Source: Ostrinia nubilalis
Taxonomy: Eukaryota > Arthropoda > Insecta > Lepidoptera > Crambidae
Assembly (NCBI RefSeq): GCF_963855985.1
Contig: NC_087092.1
Span: forward strand, 5,332,001 to 5,396,000
Direction: 5' to 3'
Length of the DNA: 64,000 nucleotides
The notes below the pieces were generated by a model. That model did not search any database and was not told the origin of the DNA. It saw only the letters and a program-made list of their open reading frames with translations. Of the stretch, positions 32,852 through 43,860 are shown in pieces. Position 1 is the stretch's first letter. Each line of letters begins with the position of its first letter. The translations under genes and the position numbers were made by a program.

Positions 32852-34480
32852 CTTGTCACATCTTTTTGATATATTACAGTAGGTAAAGTATTCAAATATA
32901 AACCTTCCTTGATGTTCATCGACCCTTTTGAACCCAAGGGTTGGGACCAAAAATAGCGCGGTAAAGCCTCGTATATTGGCTTATATTTCGTATCGGGTAA
33001 ACATTGAGGGCATGATATTTTAGTGCTCCAAAGTAACCATATATCTCCTTGTCCACCCCATTCCAGAAAAAAGCTATTTAGAGATTTGTTATGGATTTAG
33101 GTAATAAACTCGGACGCTATCTAATTGAGACTAGCAACTACGAGCTACGAATATGCTACGAGATTTCGTAGCAAAGTATTTTACACTACTTAACCTAGAT
33201 TAATATTGTTACTTCGATAGTGAGTGTAGTGGACGTTATAAATGAAAAGGAGTGGACTGTATGAAATTAATTATCTATTCGGTATAAATTTACAAGATTA
33301 TCGAGACCGTTTAGTGCAAAGTCGTTGAAGAGAGTGCGTAAGGATCGTCTTCTTCGATGTTCGCTCGCGAACCGAACATTGCTCGTTCGTTCGCCGAACG
33401 CTCGCCGCTCCGGTCACGCCGCCCGCGGGCAATGTCCGTGAGTAGACAAATATTCTTACTGAATTTCAATTTGCAAACACCTCCCAGATCACTGAAGATA
33501 TTTTTATTTATCATGAAACATGCCTATTGACATGGTTTTTTAGGCATAAATATGCTAATTATACATAAGAGATAATTAAAGTATGGAACACCCCCTTGTG
33601 TTTTATTCCGAGTGATCAAGAACAGAATGACTATGAATGTATCTATAGTATCAATTTAAAATATTACAATAATACCTTTAAATGATACCATTTTTACTTA
33701 GTCCTATGGCTGAGATGATGATGATGATGATGATGATTTTTACTTATCTTCTAGTTCTTAAGATCGCTCGGATAGGGTTTTTCGATTCCATATTTTTGCT
33801 CGCGAGTGTATGATACCCATTGACACTCCAATGTATTGATACACACCGATACATACTGACCTTGACACACCGTGCATTGACCTACATTCCAGATCAAAAT
33901 AGTAACGTCATTCACAAGTTTGTTTCATCTTTGTTAAAAACTCACTCGTGTCCTATTACTTATTCTGTGCTCGTGTTCTTTAATTACGTTGATATTGAAT
34001 GTTAAATCATTATTCTTCGATTTTTATTAATGAGTACAAAATTCACGTCTGCTAGGGTCTTTTCAAAGACCTTTTCATTCATAATAAATCACAAGTAAGT
34101 TAGGTAGTCTGGAATATAATAAAGGTGATAGATAACGATAGGCGACAGTTCGGCCATTTGTCAAAAGCCTGTCTTTTGTTACATTAACTTTTATTTTATT
34201 ATAATAAGAGTATCTAATAGATAGATAAAAAGAAGTAATGACGTGTGTACACCTACTCAGCATGGTTTATCGTCAGCAGCATATCAAAAACAATATATCA
34301 AGTTTTGGAGTATTTTTTCCTCCTTTTCACTCATAAAGACTCAACTCGTAATCCTGAATCCTGATTACATAAAGTTAGCCTATTAATTTAACACAGGTAC
34401 GACTGTACTCAGTGTTGCACTATCAAATGCAATTGATGCGCCTCTATGCCAGGGTTTTTATGTTCCTGGTCGGGCTATAA
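32852..34480. other. Non-coding stretch; one weak exon candidate
   Basis: A GC-rich patch at 33340-33440 has a strong plus-strand donor, TCC|GTGAGTAG (intron from 33438). An ATG at 33357 opens 27 codons up to it, starting MFAREPNIARSFAERSP. Both strands are open here, so coding status is unclear. A (GAT)n run at about 33712-33738 preceded by TATGGCTGAGATG is probably the last few bases of an RTE copy. Confidence 0.35.
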
Positions 34481-34692
34481 TGAGGGCTATCGTTTTTATA
34501 CTTAACAGTTGGCACCCCTGGCGATTGACAGGACCTTACTCTACAATGGCGCCATCTTGATGAGTGCAATTGCGATAGTCCTCCTACCACTTTAGCGCTC
34601 ACCAGTTGGTGCCACTCTCTTCGCTACTAGCAAGTGACAGGACCTTACTCTACAGTGGCACTAACTGGTGAGCGCTAAAACGATAGCCCTCA
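34481..34692. mobile_element. MITE, TGAGGGCTATCG family
   Basis: Starts TGAGGGCTATCGTTTT and ends with its exact inverse, AAAACGATAGCCCTCA, giving a 16-bp TIR. Inside, GACAGGACCTTACTCTACA occurs twice in direct orientation (near 34528 and 34636). It has no open frame. The TGAGGG start is shared with the MITE family in the palindrome arms, which may reflect related transposases. Confidence 0.8.
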
Positions 34693-34984
34693 TTGAATAT
34701 TTGACACCATTCATCAATAATTCTAAAGCAATATTTTTTTTAAAAACGCACTTCATTTTGGTCTGCCCTAGGCTTCAGCCTACTTAGCCTACTGGTACTA
34801 GTACTGTATTGCCCTACATAGGAGTCTCTTTTTAACAGTTTTTAAAAATAGGTACGTCAACTGAAAGCTAGCGTCAAATACCCTATTCTTTCTCAATATC
34901 ATCAATAGAGAGATGCCCTAGACTGAAACCCGGTTGCATGCCGGTAGCCGGTAGCCGGTATAGTGACCTTGGGCGTGCACTGAC

Positions 34985-35090
34985 CTTGACGGGCGGGGCG
35001 GGCGGCGCGGGGGCGGGCGGGCTGCGCGGCGCACTCGGCAACTGGAGCAGGTGGCGGATGCTGTACCCTTGCCGGGACTTGCGGGACATT
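34985..35090 (-). CDS. Candidate coding exon, unidentified regulatory-type protein N-terminus
   Basis: On the minus strand, a pyrimidine tract ending TTTTTTTCCAG (acceptor at 35091-35092) is followed by a 106-nt GC-rich exon and the donor CAAG|GTCAGTG (intron from 34984). The ATG at 35089 opens 35 codons in phase 0: MSRKSRQGYSIRHLLQLPSA followed by a Pro/Ala-rich stretch ending VK. YSIRHLL resembles the eh1-type Groucho-binding motif of many homeodomain, Fox and T-box factors. That is a motif resemblance, not an identification. Placement in deep intronic DNA with a possible 5' exon at 43.5 kb suits a developmental regulator with long introns. The downstream exon would lie further left but was not found. 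Confidence 0.6.
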
Positions 35091-35206
35091 CTGGAAAAAA
35101 ATGACATTTAGATGTCAATTTTCTTTTTTTTGAGCTGTCGGAACAATAATGATCAAAAGAGTTTGGCATAGTGACATTGGCAAACGTGGAAACACAATAG
35201 CCATAA

Positions 35207-35225
35207 GAGAAGAAGAAGAAGAAGA
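35207..35225. repeat. (AGA)n microsatellite
   Basis: About six AGA repeats, next to a diverged MITE copy. Confidence 0.8.
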
Positions 35226-35307
35226 GTTTGGCATACTTTTGTGCTAGGAGTCGACTTATTTTTTTAATTTTTTATCGCAAAAAATACAAACACCGAAATT
35301 TTTAGTT

Positions 35308-35453
35308 GACGTAGACGCGAGGTGCGGATGCTGCATGATTGGTTATTTTTGACATGACATTGACAGATATGTCAAAATCCACCAATCATACAGCATTTGG
35401 ACCTCCCGTCTACGTATTGCCATCTGGCGGTTTTTCAATTGCGAAAACCCTCA
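35308..35453. mobile_element. MITE fragment, TGAGGGTTTTCGCG family
   Basis: Third member of the family in the palindrome arms (4439-4615). The right TIR is nearly complete and ends GCGAAAACCCTCA, but the left TIR is missing its outer part and begins only at ACGTAGACGCGAGGT. The central loop also contains an extra TATGTCAAAAT. Confidence 0.82.
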
Positions 35454-38296
35454 TTACCTGAATATACCTACTTGGACATGAAATGAATTATAAATCTATC
35501 TTACTAAGCAACTAATCTATTTATATCTCAGAATTACTTCTTGCGAGAAACTAGGCAGAATTATTAATGAATTTTCCTGGTTCTGTTACTTTCTCGCGAA
35601 TCTAAGAAAGCGACATCTAGCGAATTGAAGTTGTTTTTCCTTCTTTGTTGCTTTATTTTCAAGCGTAAAACAGTTTTTGGCCTCTTTGGTTCGCGGTTTG
35701 TGGGACTCCCAATAACGCTGTCCGCATTATTTTAGTTCTTTCGTCCTCTTACTCAAATATAGATGCTTGTGAACAGAGTGCTGAGTGTGAGTTTTCATCA
35801 AACGTGCGTGAGCGCGTCAAAAAATGACATTTAATGTATGACGGATTGGACAGCGCCCCTAGCGGGAAACGTTCAAAAACTAAAATTTTCATACATTTTT
35901 TAAACGCCCACTGAGAGTATCCGTACTGAAACTGAATCAAATACACAAAAGCCAATGTTACGGTCGTGGGTAAAAGTCACAATGAAAGTTAGATATTTGT
36001 AAGAGAAATTCCAATTTTTAAATGCGTTTTGTTTAACGATTTTCATAGAAACCCACAGTCTGCATATTATAAGCAAATATTTAATTGCTCGTAATTACAG
36101 ATTCATTACATCTTTATGCTAATGTATGATCACTTCAAATATCGTACGGTACATTACAGTATATTATATCAGATGATAATTTGTTCTTTATTGGGTCATA
36201 CTTGAAATCATTAGATAGACGTAGGAGCTAAAAATAGCTGACTAATGCCCGTTTTCTGGTAACAAATAACAGTAATTTTGTTTAATAGGGGTCTCTTAAA
36301 AATTAAGTAGCTTGCTTCTTCTATAAAAATAAACTAAAACATTAATTTGTATTCTCTGTATTGTTTACACCAAAGCTAGGCTATTTTCTTTGTTTAAGCA
36401 AGTTTGTATTTATAAAGAGATTTCTCTAGAATCATTTTATTATTGTTTGGATAAGACGAACGAGTACAGAAGGTCATTGTTTTATCGAGCCGAGGAAGAT
36501 TTAAGAGCACTTACCAAAGTCAACCGTCCACAGAAATATACTTACCTACTTTTTCTCAGAACATTGGATACAAACCTATTCGAAGTAATAAAAAAATAAC
36601 GAGACAGCTCTACTTATACTGGTTAGTTAGAAATTGAAGCCTCAAACTTCAAAGAAAATAAAAATAATTGTATTTACATTTATTTACAATAACAAGTTAC
36701 AGTTCGATCTAGAGCTAGCAAACTTAAACCTTAAATTTAACTGCATACATTTTGTTTTTAAAATATCATCAGTTCTCAAAAAAATTCGAAGCATATTAGA
36801 TTTTGTATTCAGGTAATAAAACTTATTTTTCCCTAATGTTTCGGCATGAACGTTGCAATTCTTTTATAAATCCAATGTTGTTGTTGTTTGTAAATCTGTT
36901 ATTTACGTTGCTAATTAAAATGGTTGTTGAATTTTTTGATTAAAAACATTAAACAAATAAAATAATGTAGACTGGAATCAGTTTGGAATCTCCTTAAGAA
37001 AATTTGGGACTACACAAGTGGATTTCCAATTTGTGTGTGCCATCAGAGAATCAAATCCATAATACCAATGTTTAGAAAGACAAAGTCTCCCTCTAAATCT
37101 AGCTAGCCTGTCTCTATTTTCCTCTACTCTCTATGTTGTCTAGTAGAGATCGCTTCAATGTGATTAGATAGTTTCTTTTGTGTACTTTTTTATTTCTTGT
37201 TTTGTGCGCTATACAATAAAGAGTTTATCTATCTACGTATTTTTATCTTTTCCTCCGTGAAATTGTGTTAAAAAGTGATAAATAATGCGTGACTTACGAA
37301 CTCTCCCAAAAAGTTTTTCACGAACTTCTTACTGTGACCTCACCTATTTATAAACTTTCCTCCATTATTCGACTTCAGAGTCGTTCTGTATTCATGTGTT
37401 ATCCAATAAAATCGAAGGAATGGTTTACTTCTGCATAATATAGCGGAGTCACGTATAAAAGATGTAGGAAGAACATTTGTACACGAGAGCCATTTATTGT
37501 TCAAAGCAAATAAAAAGAGCCCGGGCTGTTATACGAATGGCTTTATACACAAAACTTGGTAAGCGAAATGATAATGTAACGCGAAGGTATAAGATTGAAT
37601 TTTGAAATGAGTTCTGACTGCAGTTACGCGTTCTGGAGAGTTTATATTAGCCTTTAATACAGGGACAAGCAGTACAATGTAGAAATGATCGGATGGTCCA
37701 GTAAATTGGACTTTTAGGTCCATTTTCGGGTGTGACCTTTTGTTGACTCATCGCATTCTATTGTAAATTGTTAATGAAGTCTCTAGACAGCGTGGGATGA
37801 TAATCCTTATTGATTGCCGCTATGTTTCATCTTAAGTGGGTAGAGTTGAACCTACACAGAAGCTTAAGGTATTAAAGTATTATTAATAATAAATAGAAAA
37901 GCGATCCTTTTAAAATTGGATAATATATTATTCAGACTGTTGTAAAAATAGAATTAATCTTCAAGAAACTGCGTAATAAGTATTTAGAATCGAAACGCCT
38001 AAAGTTTAAACTGTAATGTGAAGGATTGATAATGAGTTAAATACTCGTATTTAAAGATCTTAAATGGGAAAACTTAATGAAATACGAAGAGAAGTTTCTC
38101 ATTTAGAATTATACAATTCTAAATGAGAAAGTACGAGTATTTTACTTATTCTTCCTTATCTCACTAAAATTTTCCAGTGGGTTTGTAACTCACAGCACAG
38201 TTTGGTATTACAGAAGTGGTTGTGACTTAGGTACACTTACACTAACTTAGGTAAATTAATTGTACAGTCACAGGCCATCGGATTTACAAGAGTAAC
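35454..38296. other. Non-coding stretch, no gene seen
   Basis: About 36243-36305 holds a degraded end of the ATGCCCGTxTTC MITE family (ATGCCCGTTTTCTGG then TAGGGGTCTCTTAAAAATTAA). About 37190-37240 has TTTTTATTTCTTGTTTTGTG followed by ACAATAAAGAGTTTATCTATC, resembling a retroposon 3' end. Small open frames at 36390-36599 and 37529-37723 have no recognised domain. Confidence 0.45.
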
Positions 38297-38947
38297 GGCT
38301 GAGTTGCACCATCTTAGTTTAACCACAGAATAATAATAAGTACTACGTACAGAAGTTTTACTTCGCGAAGGTATTTAAAAAAATGTATGCTCAATATCAT
38401 TAACAATATGGTGTAATTTAGCCTGTCTCAAGAGTCAAGCACCATTTTGTTGACAAACGTCAGTGATCGGCACTGCGCCGAAGCTATAGGGCTGACTTCG
38501 GTAAAATGATATATGACGTGAGGTGCCAAACTGCGGAAAATGGCGGAGGAAATACATGATTTAGCATGAATTATCATGAATAATATTAACTACTTATTTA
38601 CCTCTCAGTGTCTTGAGGCAACTTAAAAAAGTACATTCTGTGTTTTTATTATTATTTAGGCAGTTAAATACTGCACAGTATTTAGTACACCATTTTCTTT
38701 ATTTTCTTCCATCATACACAAGAATACGCGTGCGTGAGTCAATGTTCGCTCGTATGTGAGGCCTTGTCGAATAGTATCCTGTAGGTGGGCCATCGTGCGT
38801 GTTTTGTTTTCGATGTAAACTCGCGGAGATGAACAGGCCTGGTTTTTAACAAACGTCAAAAATCGGCCAAGCTCCATACAAAAAGCACCGGTTATTATCA
38901 TTGTTACGTAAGCTGTTGGTGGTCAAATAAGGTGGTACAACTCAGCC
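38297..38947. mobile_element. MITE with GGCTGAGTTGCACC ends, interrupted by the THAP-exon repeat
   Basis: The outer ends GGCTGAGTTGCACCATCTTA and the inverse of GGCTGAGTTGTACCACCTTA form imperfect TIRs of about 30 bp, related to the element at 6077-6196. Removing the inserted 38324-38844 segment leaves a MITE of about 130 bp, the size typical for this family. Confidence 0.75.
38324..38844 (-). mobile_element. Roughly 520-bp repeat carrying a THAP-like exon, copy 2
   Basis: About 98% identical to 30900-31422 by eye, with a four-base gap at CTAC and a small ATAT difference. It carries the same THAP-like segment (38602-38695) with the same one-base slip in the T-run, so the slip predates both insertions. 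It lies inside the MITE at 38297-38947. TTTAAC occurs on both sides (38318-38323, and near 38845), compatible with a short target duplication. The minus-strand frame over 38656-38901 is a shadow through this region and the MITE end. Confidence 0.72.
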
Positions 38948-41900
38948 TAAGAATTTATGCCTTCTGCTTGGTAGGGCAACTATATTTGGGACGTGTATAA
39001 GGGCCCTGGAAAGGGCCTATGTACTGAATAAACTATTTCATTTAATTTCAGCTCGAGTTTCGTTCTTATTCCAGAGTGGGCTTACTGTCTTCGCTTACAT
39101 TGTTTCAGTAGTAAATTTTGAATATGTCGTGTAGTTTGAGCGGGAGGCAAATATTGTTCCTTCTCTCTCTATAGGCGGCTTTGCTTTCAGGCTCTCTAAA
39201 ATACATAAGAGCTCTAGCTTTCCCTTCATCTGGTTATGTAAGAGTAATCAAATAATCTACAAATAAAGCGCCTTAGTTTGTAAACCTTGAATGAAATTAC
39301 GTATTCAACACTTAAATTAATAATGTTCATGAAAATCTAGACGATGTACTGTCTCTCTGTAAATAAATAATGTAATAATATTCTAACAACGTATAAACAG
39401 GCTGATTTATTAATAATTACGAGGGAAAATAAACCTTACTTACGCAAAGAAAACATATTTACCATTTTAAAAACAAACTCCATCTTATTACTCTCATTTA
39501 ACGACAGTTAATAAGTTTTGTCATACATTGACGACTGAATTAAGTAAGATATCAGTAATGTTGCTTTCGGACCGTAGATGTATCATCGCTTTGATAAGTA
39601 TTCATCGCTCTCCCTAATACAAAGGCTTCATCGAAAATTCGACTGTAATGTAACCGATAAGACTCGTTATTGAGCTCTAATGACTTGCCATAAAGCTTAA
39701 AATCGAGTTCGCATTTATATTAAAGAATGTTATTGAAGATTCTGGTTTTAACAAGCCTCTACAATTAAAAATAATTCCTTTACATTTCAATAACATCGTT
39801 ATAACAATAAAATTATTAGTTTCGTTTTGTGATAGGTACTTAGTTTATTACCAAAACGACTACATCTACAAACAATTTAAAATTGATCCTTATACAGTTA
39901 ACAGTAAGGTATAAAATAATCTACACATATCGCTTGTTGTCCGCTATTAAACTCTGCCGAAGTTAAGCAGTTACATACCCATAGTAACATCAATGGACTA
40001 CTCAGGGTATTATTTCGGTACACAATTTAAATGATGAAAGAAGGCTTTATGATGATGTGGTTTGTACTACATTTGTAATATTGTTTAACAGATAGACTCT
40101 AATACCCATATTCACAAACGATGCTTGCTTAAGTGAAGCAGCAAATCGAACGCACAACGTTGAATAGAGCTCTGTGATTGGTTCGTGTATCACCCTGTGC
40201 GTCCACGCGCATTGTGAGACCTCATAGTAATGTTTGTGAATACGGGCGTAAGATACTATGGTAATAAAACAAATACTGTCTAAAAACAAAGGAAAAATCA
40301 CAAGCATAATAAATATACAAAGTGAACAGTTGACTATCAAAGATTCTATGTAAAAGCATTATTTTGCGATTGCCCTTTGTTTTTGGTGAAAAATTTGTGT
40401 TTATTATGAATATTATACAGACTCTGAACTTACATGTCTTCACATAGAGTTCTGATTTATTTTCACGTTCCCTAAATCCTTTTAATCGTATGCTTAATTG
40501 CTTAGTGTACATACAGATGGCAAAATCAATGTACATAATATTCATAATAATATGTAGAATGAGTAGATAAGTAATGTGTAAGAAAAATAAATTACTAACT
40601 AACTAAAAGTCCAATCCAAAAAGAAATGCGTGCCTGCTAGTGCAGTTACCGTATTTACTTCTGTTATGGTAAACGGTGAAGTTAAACTTGGTTATAAGTT
40701 TAGTTTAATAATTAATTAGGTCACGTCCAGCTTACACATTATTAAACCCGTCGCAATAAAACTTTCTTAATTTAGATTGTTCGGAAGTTTATGAGTGTTA
40801 ACGCTTTTATGATGTTAACCAGAAGTGAGAAAACTCACTCAAAAAATACAATTCTTTATAAAAACTCTTTGAATCATGAAAAGTCCCAATATGGACAAAA
40901 TAAGTACAATTACCTTTAATTGGTTACTACTCAACCAATAATCTGTGTAACTGCTATACCAAAATTATTTCGTTGATATATGATGTTGATAAAATAAATA
41001 CTAAAACACTCTTACCTAAATTAATGTTATACACTCATGTTAACCTTCATTTAGATATGTATAATGAACTTGATATGTTCAGACGAACATTGATACCTAC
41101 ACAAAGAAATTTTCCACAGTCTATTTCTATTTCTGTCCAGACCTACGCAGAATAGTCCTTATTATAAAGGAAAACCCAGCTAGCAAGAATCGCAAGAAAC
41201 ACAACAAAGGCGACGTTTTCACAAACAGTAAACCTACGTATAACAACGATCCGCACTGAATAACAACAAGGAAAGCTGTATTAAAATTCAAACCAACCGT
41301 CAAAACACGATTACATAAAGTTGTTCAATCACATCGATCATGCAAAAACATCCGGCAATCGATATCTATAGCTGCAGACGACGCCATTTTGAAGTGCTTA
41401 TTTCCATTATAACATTGTACTAACTACACTGAAATGTTCTACAAAAGTTTGCGTTTTGCTTCGTGAAGTCGACAAGTTTCGTCTTATCCAACCGCCCTAA
41501 CTCCACAATTGGCATTACGCGAAAACAACATTTATTACAACCGAGTACAGATTGAATTAGCCCGCGGTGAAATTCCGCTTACAACTTTCCGCAAATACGA
41601 CGAGTTCAAGTTATCTGAAAAGTTATTTAACAAAGTTTCATAGCTTTCTTGGTTGTTGTTGGAGTGTGCGCTCTAAGTGTTGGGGATTAGGTCAATTATA
41701 GCTTGGAGGTTGGGATGCAGATAGGACGTTATTCAATTGGTATCCATCTGCGTTATCCCATCGAGAGCCGTGACTGTAGAAAGATTTTCCTTCTACAATG
41801 GACTGAGACTGGGACCGGTTGCTGAAATGACTTTGTAATGGCGTGCTCAATAAAACGATCCAATATCGCGGCCTTTTTACTTTATTTATGAGTTAGTGCG

Positions 41901-43020
41901 GCAAAACATATCTTACGTAACAAAATGACCCTTATATTTTTTTGTTTACTTACTAGATTCCAATTTCGATAAAGCATTATTTATACTTTAATGACGATCA
42001 ATATGTCTTGTAATTTAAACCACTCTCACTTTATATTAGGGAGAATTTCGTGTTCCAAGAATTCATTATGGAATCTTGAGACCATTATGGAACGCGCCCC
42101 TGTGTTATAGTTAGATGTCTTGGCCTATAAGTTTTAATGAACTCAATTCTGACTTTAGAACTCCAACAAACACTATTTTATTAGTTTAACTTGAGATTGA
42201 GTGTTTTAGTAATTGATTTTGTAAAGTTTTCATTACTGTTTCTAAATAATTAACTTAATTTTAACGAAAATGCAAAGCTATTGCCTAATGCATATTTAAT
42301 AGGAATTTAATATTCCACTTCGAAGAATCTTGAAGCTGCTTTTCCTTGAAAAATAATCCTACTCGACCTTTTAGAAGTAACAAGCCTTATATCATCATAA
42401 CGTAATTGAACGTTCGCAGAAAATTGTAATGATGCAGATATTCTATAACAAGCTGTATCAGTTCTGCATTTCCGATGAAAGCATTGAAATGGTATGAAAG
42501 AAAGGAAGAACAGCTATTATTTTAGGCAAACAACACAAAGGTTTTTATAATAATAGAATTAGTGAAACGAAAAACGATTTCCTAGTATTTTCTCTGTTAT
42601 TCCAATCAAAAAAAGATACTAATATTCGTAACAAATGCCTCAAGTTGCTATTTATTTTCATAAATAAGTCGTACCTACTCACACATCGACGCCACAACTC
42701 AAACACAGAGTTTTGAATGTTTCCACTACTTCTACGTGTGTAAGTATGTCACGAAAGTAGTTAACTCTCAACACTTTTTCAGTAAACTTTTCGGTCACAA
42801 CTTTTAGCCTAAAACTAGTAAAAGTAAGTTTGATACGTCACCTGTCACTCAAACTCAACCCATAGGCAAGGTCAGAAGCGATCGCCGCGTCCCTCTCGCA
42901 AGTATCGAAGTAAACACAAATTACAACAGCATCATTCACAAACGTCACTCGAGTTACACTTCAAAACAATATCTCAAATAGCCACAAACACTCGTTTTTT
43001 ACGTGTACACAGTCACAATA
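38948..43020. other. Non-coding stretch with one MITE
   Basis: AT-rich unique sequence apart from the MITE at 40102-40249. GGGCCCTGGAAAGGGCC at about 39001-39017 is an inverted motif followed by GAATAAACTATTTCATTTAA, possibly a retroposon tail. No exon with good splice context was found. Confidence 0.45.
40102..40249. mobile_element. MITE, ATACCCATATTCACAAAC ends
   Basis: Begins ATACCCATATTCACAAACGA and ends with the inverse, TTTGTGAATACGGGCGTA, forming a short imperfect hairpin of 148 bp with a unique interior. The outer 14 bp relate it to the ATGCCCGTTTTC family at 25843 and 58143. Confidence 0.72.
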
Positions 43021-43860
43021 ACACTAAAACGGCAGCTCCGAGTCAGAAAAACGTCTTTCGTCTCTCAGCATAACCTCAAAACATCTTACTGACACTCCGC
43101 GGCCCACAGGAATTAATAAAAAGTTTCTTTATAAAACAAGTGGGTTGTGAGCATGTTCCAAAATGGCGGAACTTTGCGTTAACTTCGGAACGTAGAGCGA
43201 CGTGAAGTTGTAGGGTGCGCGACTCGTGTCGCTCGCGGTGCTGTTGCGCAGGCACCCCTAACTTTTCTCATAATAACTACTCAGAAAAACTTGATAACGC
43301 GTATCTTAACGCGAGAAAAGTTATTTGTGAGCAATAAAAAGTGTTTTTAGTGGTACTTTAATTCAGAAAAGTAGTTTTTGTTGCGTTTGTTCGTAGTTGA
43401 GAAGTGATGCGAACGCGTAGCGCTCCTTTACCGGACGGGGAGCCGCGTAGTCGACTGGGGTTCGGTGGTGGAAAATCAATAACTTACGGCCGACTCTCTC
43501 CGCCGCTCTCCGCGTTTAATCATACACTTTGTGAGCAAAACATTAAAACTTGTCCGTTTGTTTGTCGGAGGGTGATCGTCGTGGATCGGGTCTTCGGCGC
43601 GGGCCGGCGGCGAGCGGAGCGGACGGCGGCGCGGTCGGCGGCGGACTAGTCGCCCCGCGAGTTTACTTCGCACAAAGTTTTCCGAGGTGTTCTTACAAAG
43701 AAGTACGGTATTGTACTGCAATGTGAGGAAGATTGGCGGCGGCGCGCCCCCAGCTAACAGTTTAACTTTGCTGCATTGTTATCGAAGCGAAGTTCAAATT
43801 AAAAGTTTGCCGGTACTTTAATAACTTTGCGGTTAGGTTATGTGTGTATAGAGGTGTTTC
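43021..43860 (-). promoter_or_regulatory. CpG-rich block, candidate promoter
   Basis: This is the most GC- and CpG-rich stretch of the window (especially 43400-43640). It includes AAAATGGCGG near 43163, a motif frequent at insect promoters. Together with a good minus-strand splice donor it suggests a transcription start. I cannot place the start site: no TATA box or clear initiator was identified, and transcription in the plus direction is also possible. Confidence 0.45.
43488..43750 (-). other. Candidate non-coding or 5' exon on the minus strand
   Basis: The minus strand reads GAGAGAGTCGGCC|GTAAGTTATTG, a consensus donor (intron from 43487 downwards). The exon's upstream limit is unknown; I used the GC-rich extent. 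If it splices to the acceptor at 35091, the ATG at 35089 would be the first ATG in the reading frame of that exon. Another upstream ATG (near 43525) would run in a different frame. The intron would be about 8.4 kb. The link is inference. Confidence 0.4.

Noticed and set aside
43404..43649. Arg-rich open frame in the CpG block
   Set aside because: Both strands are open across CpG-rich DNA. The peptide looks like translated UTR, and the clear splice donor is on the minus strand in another frame.
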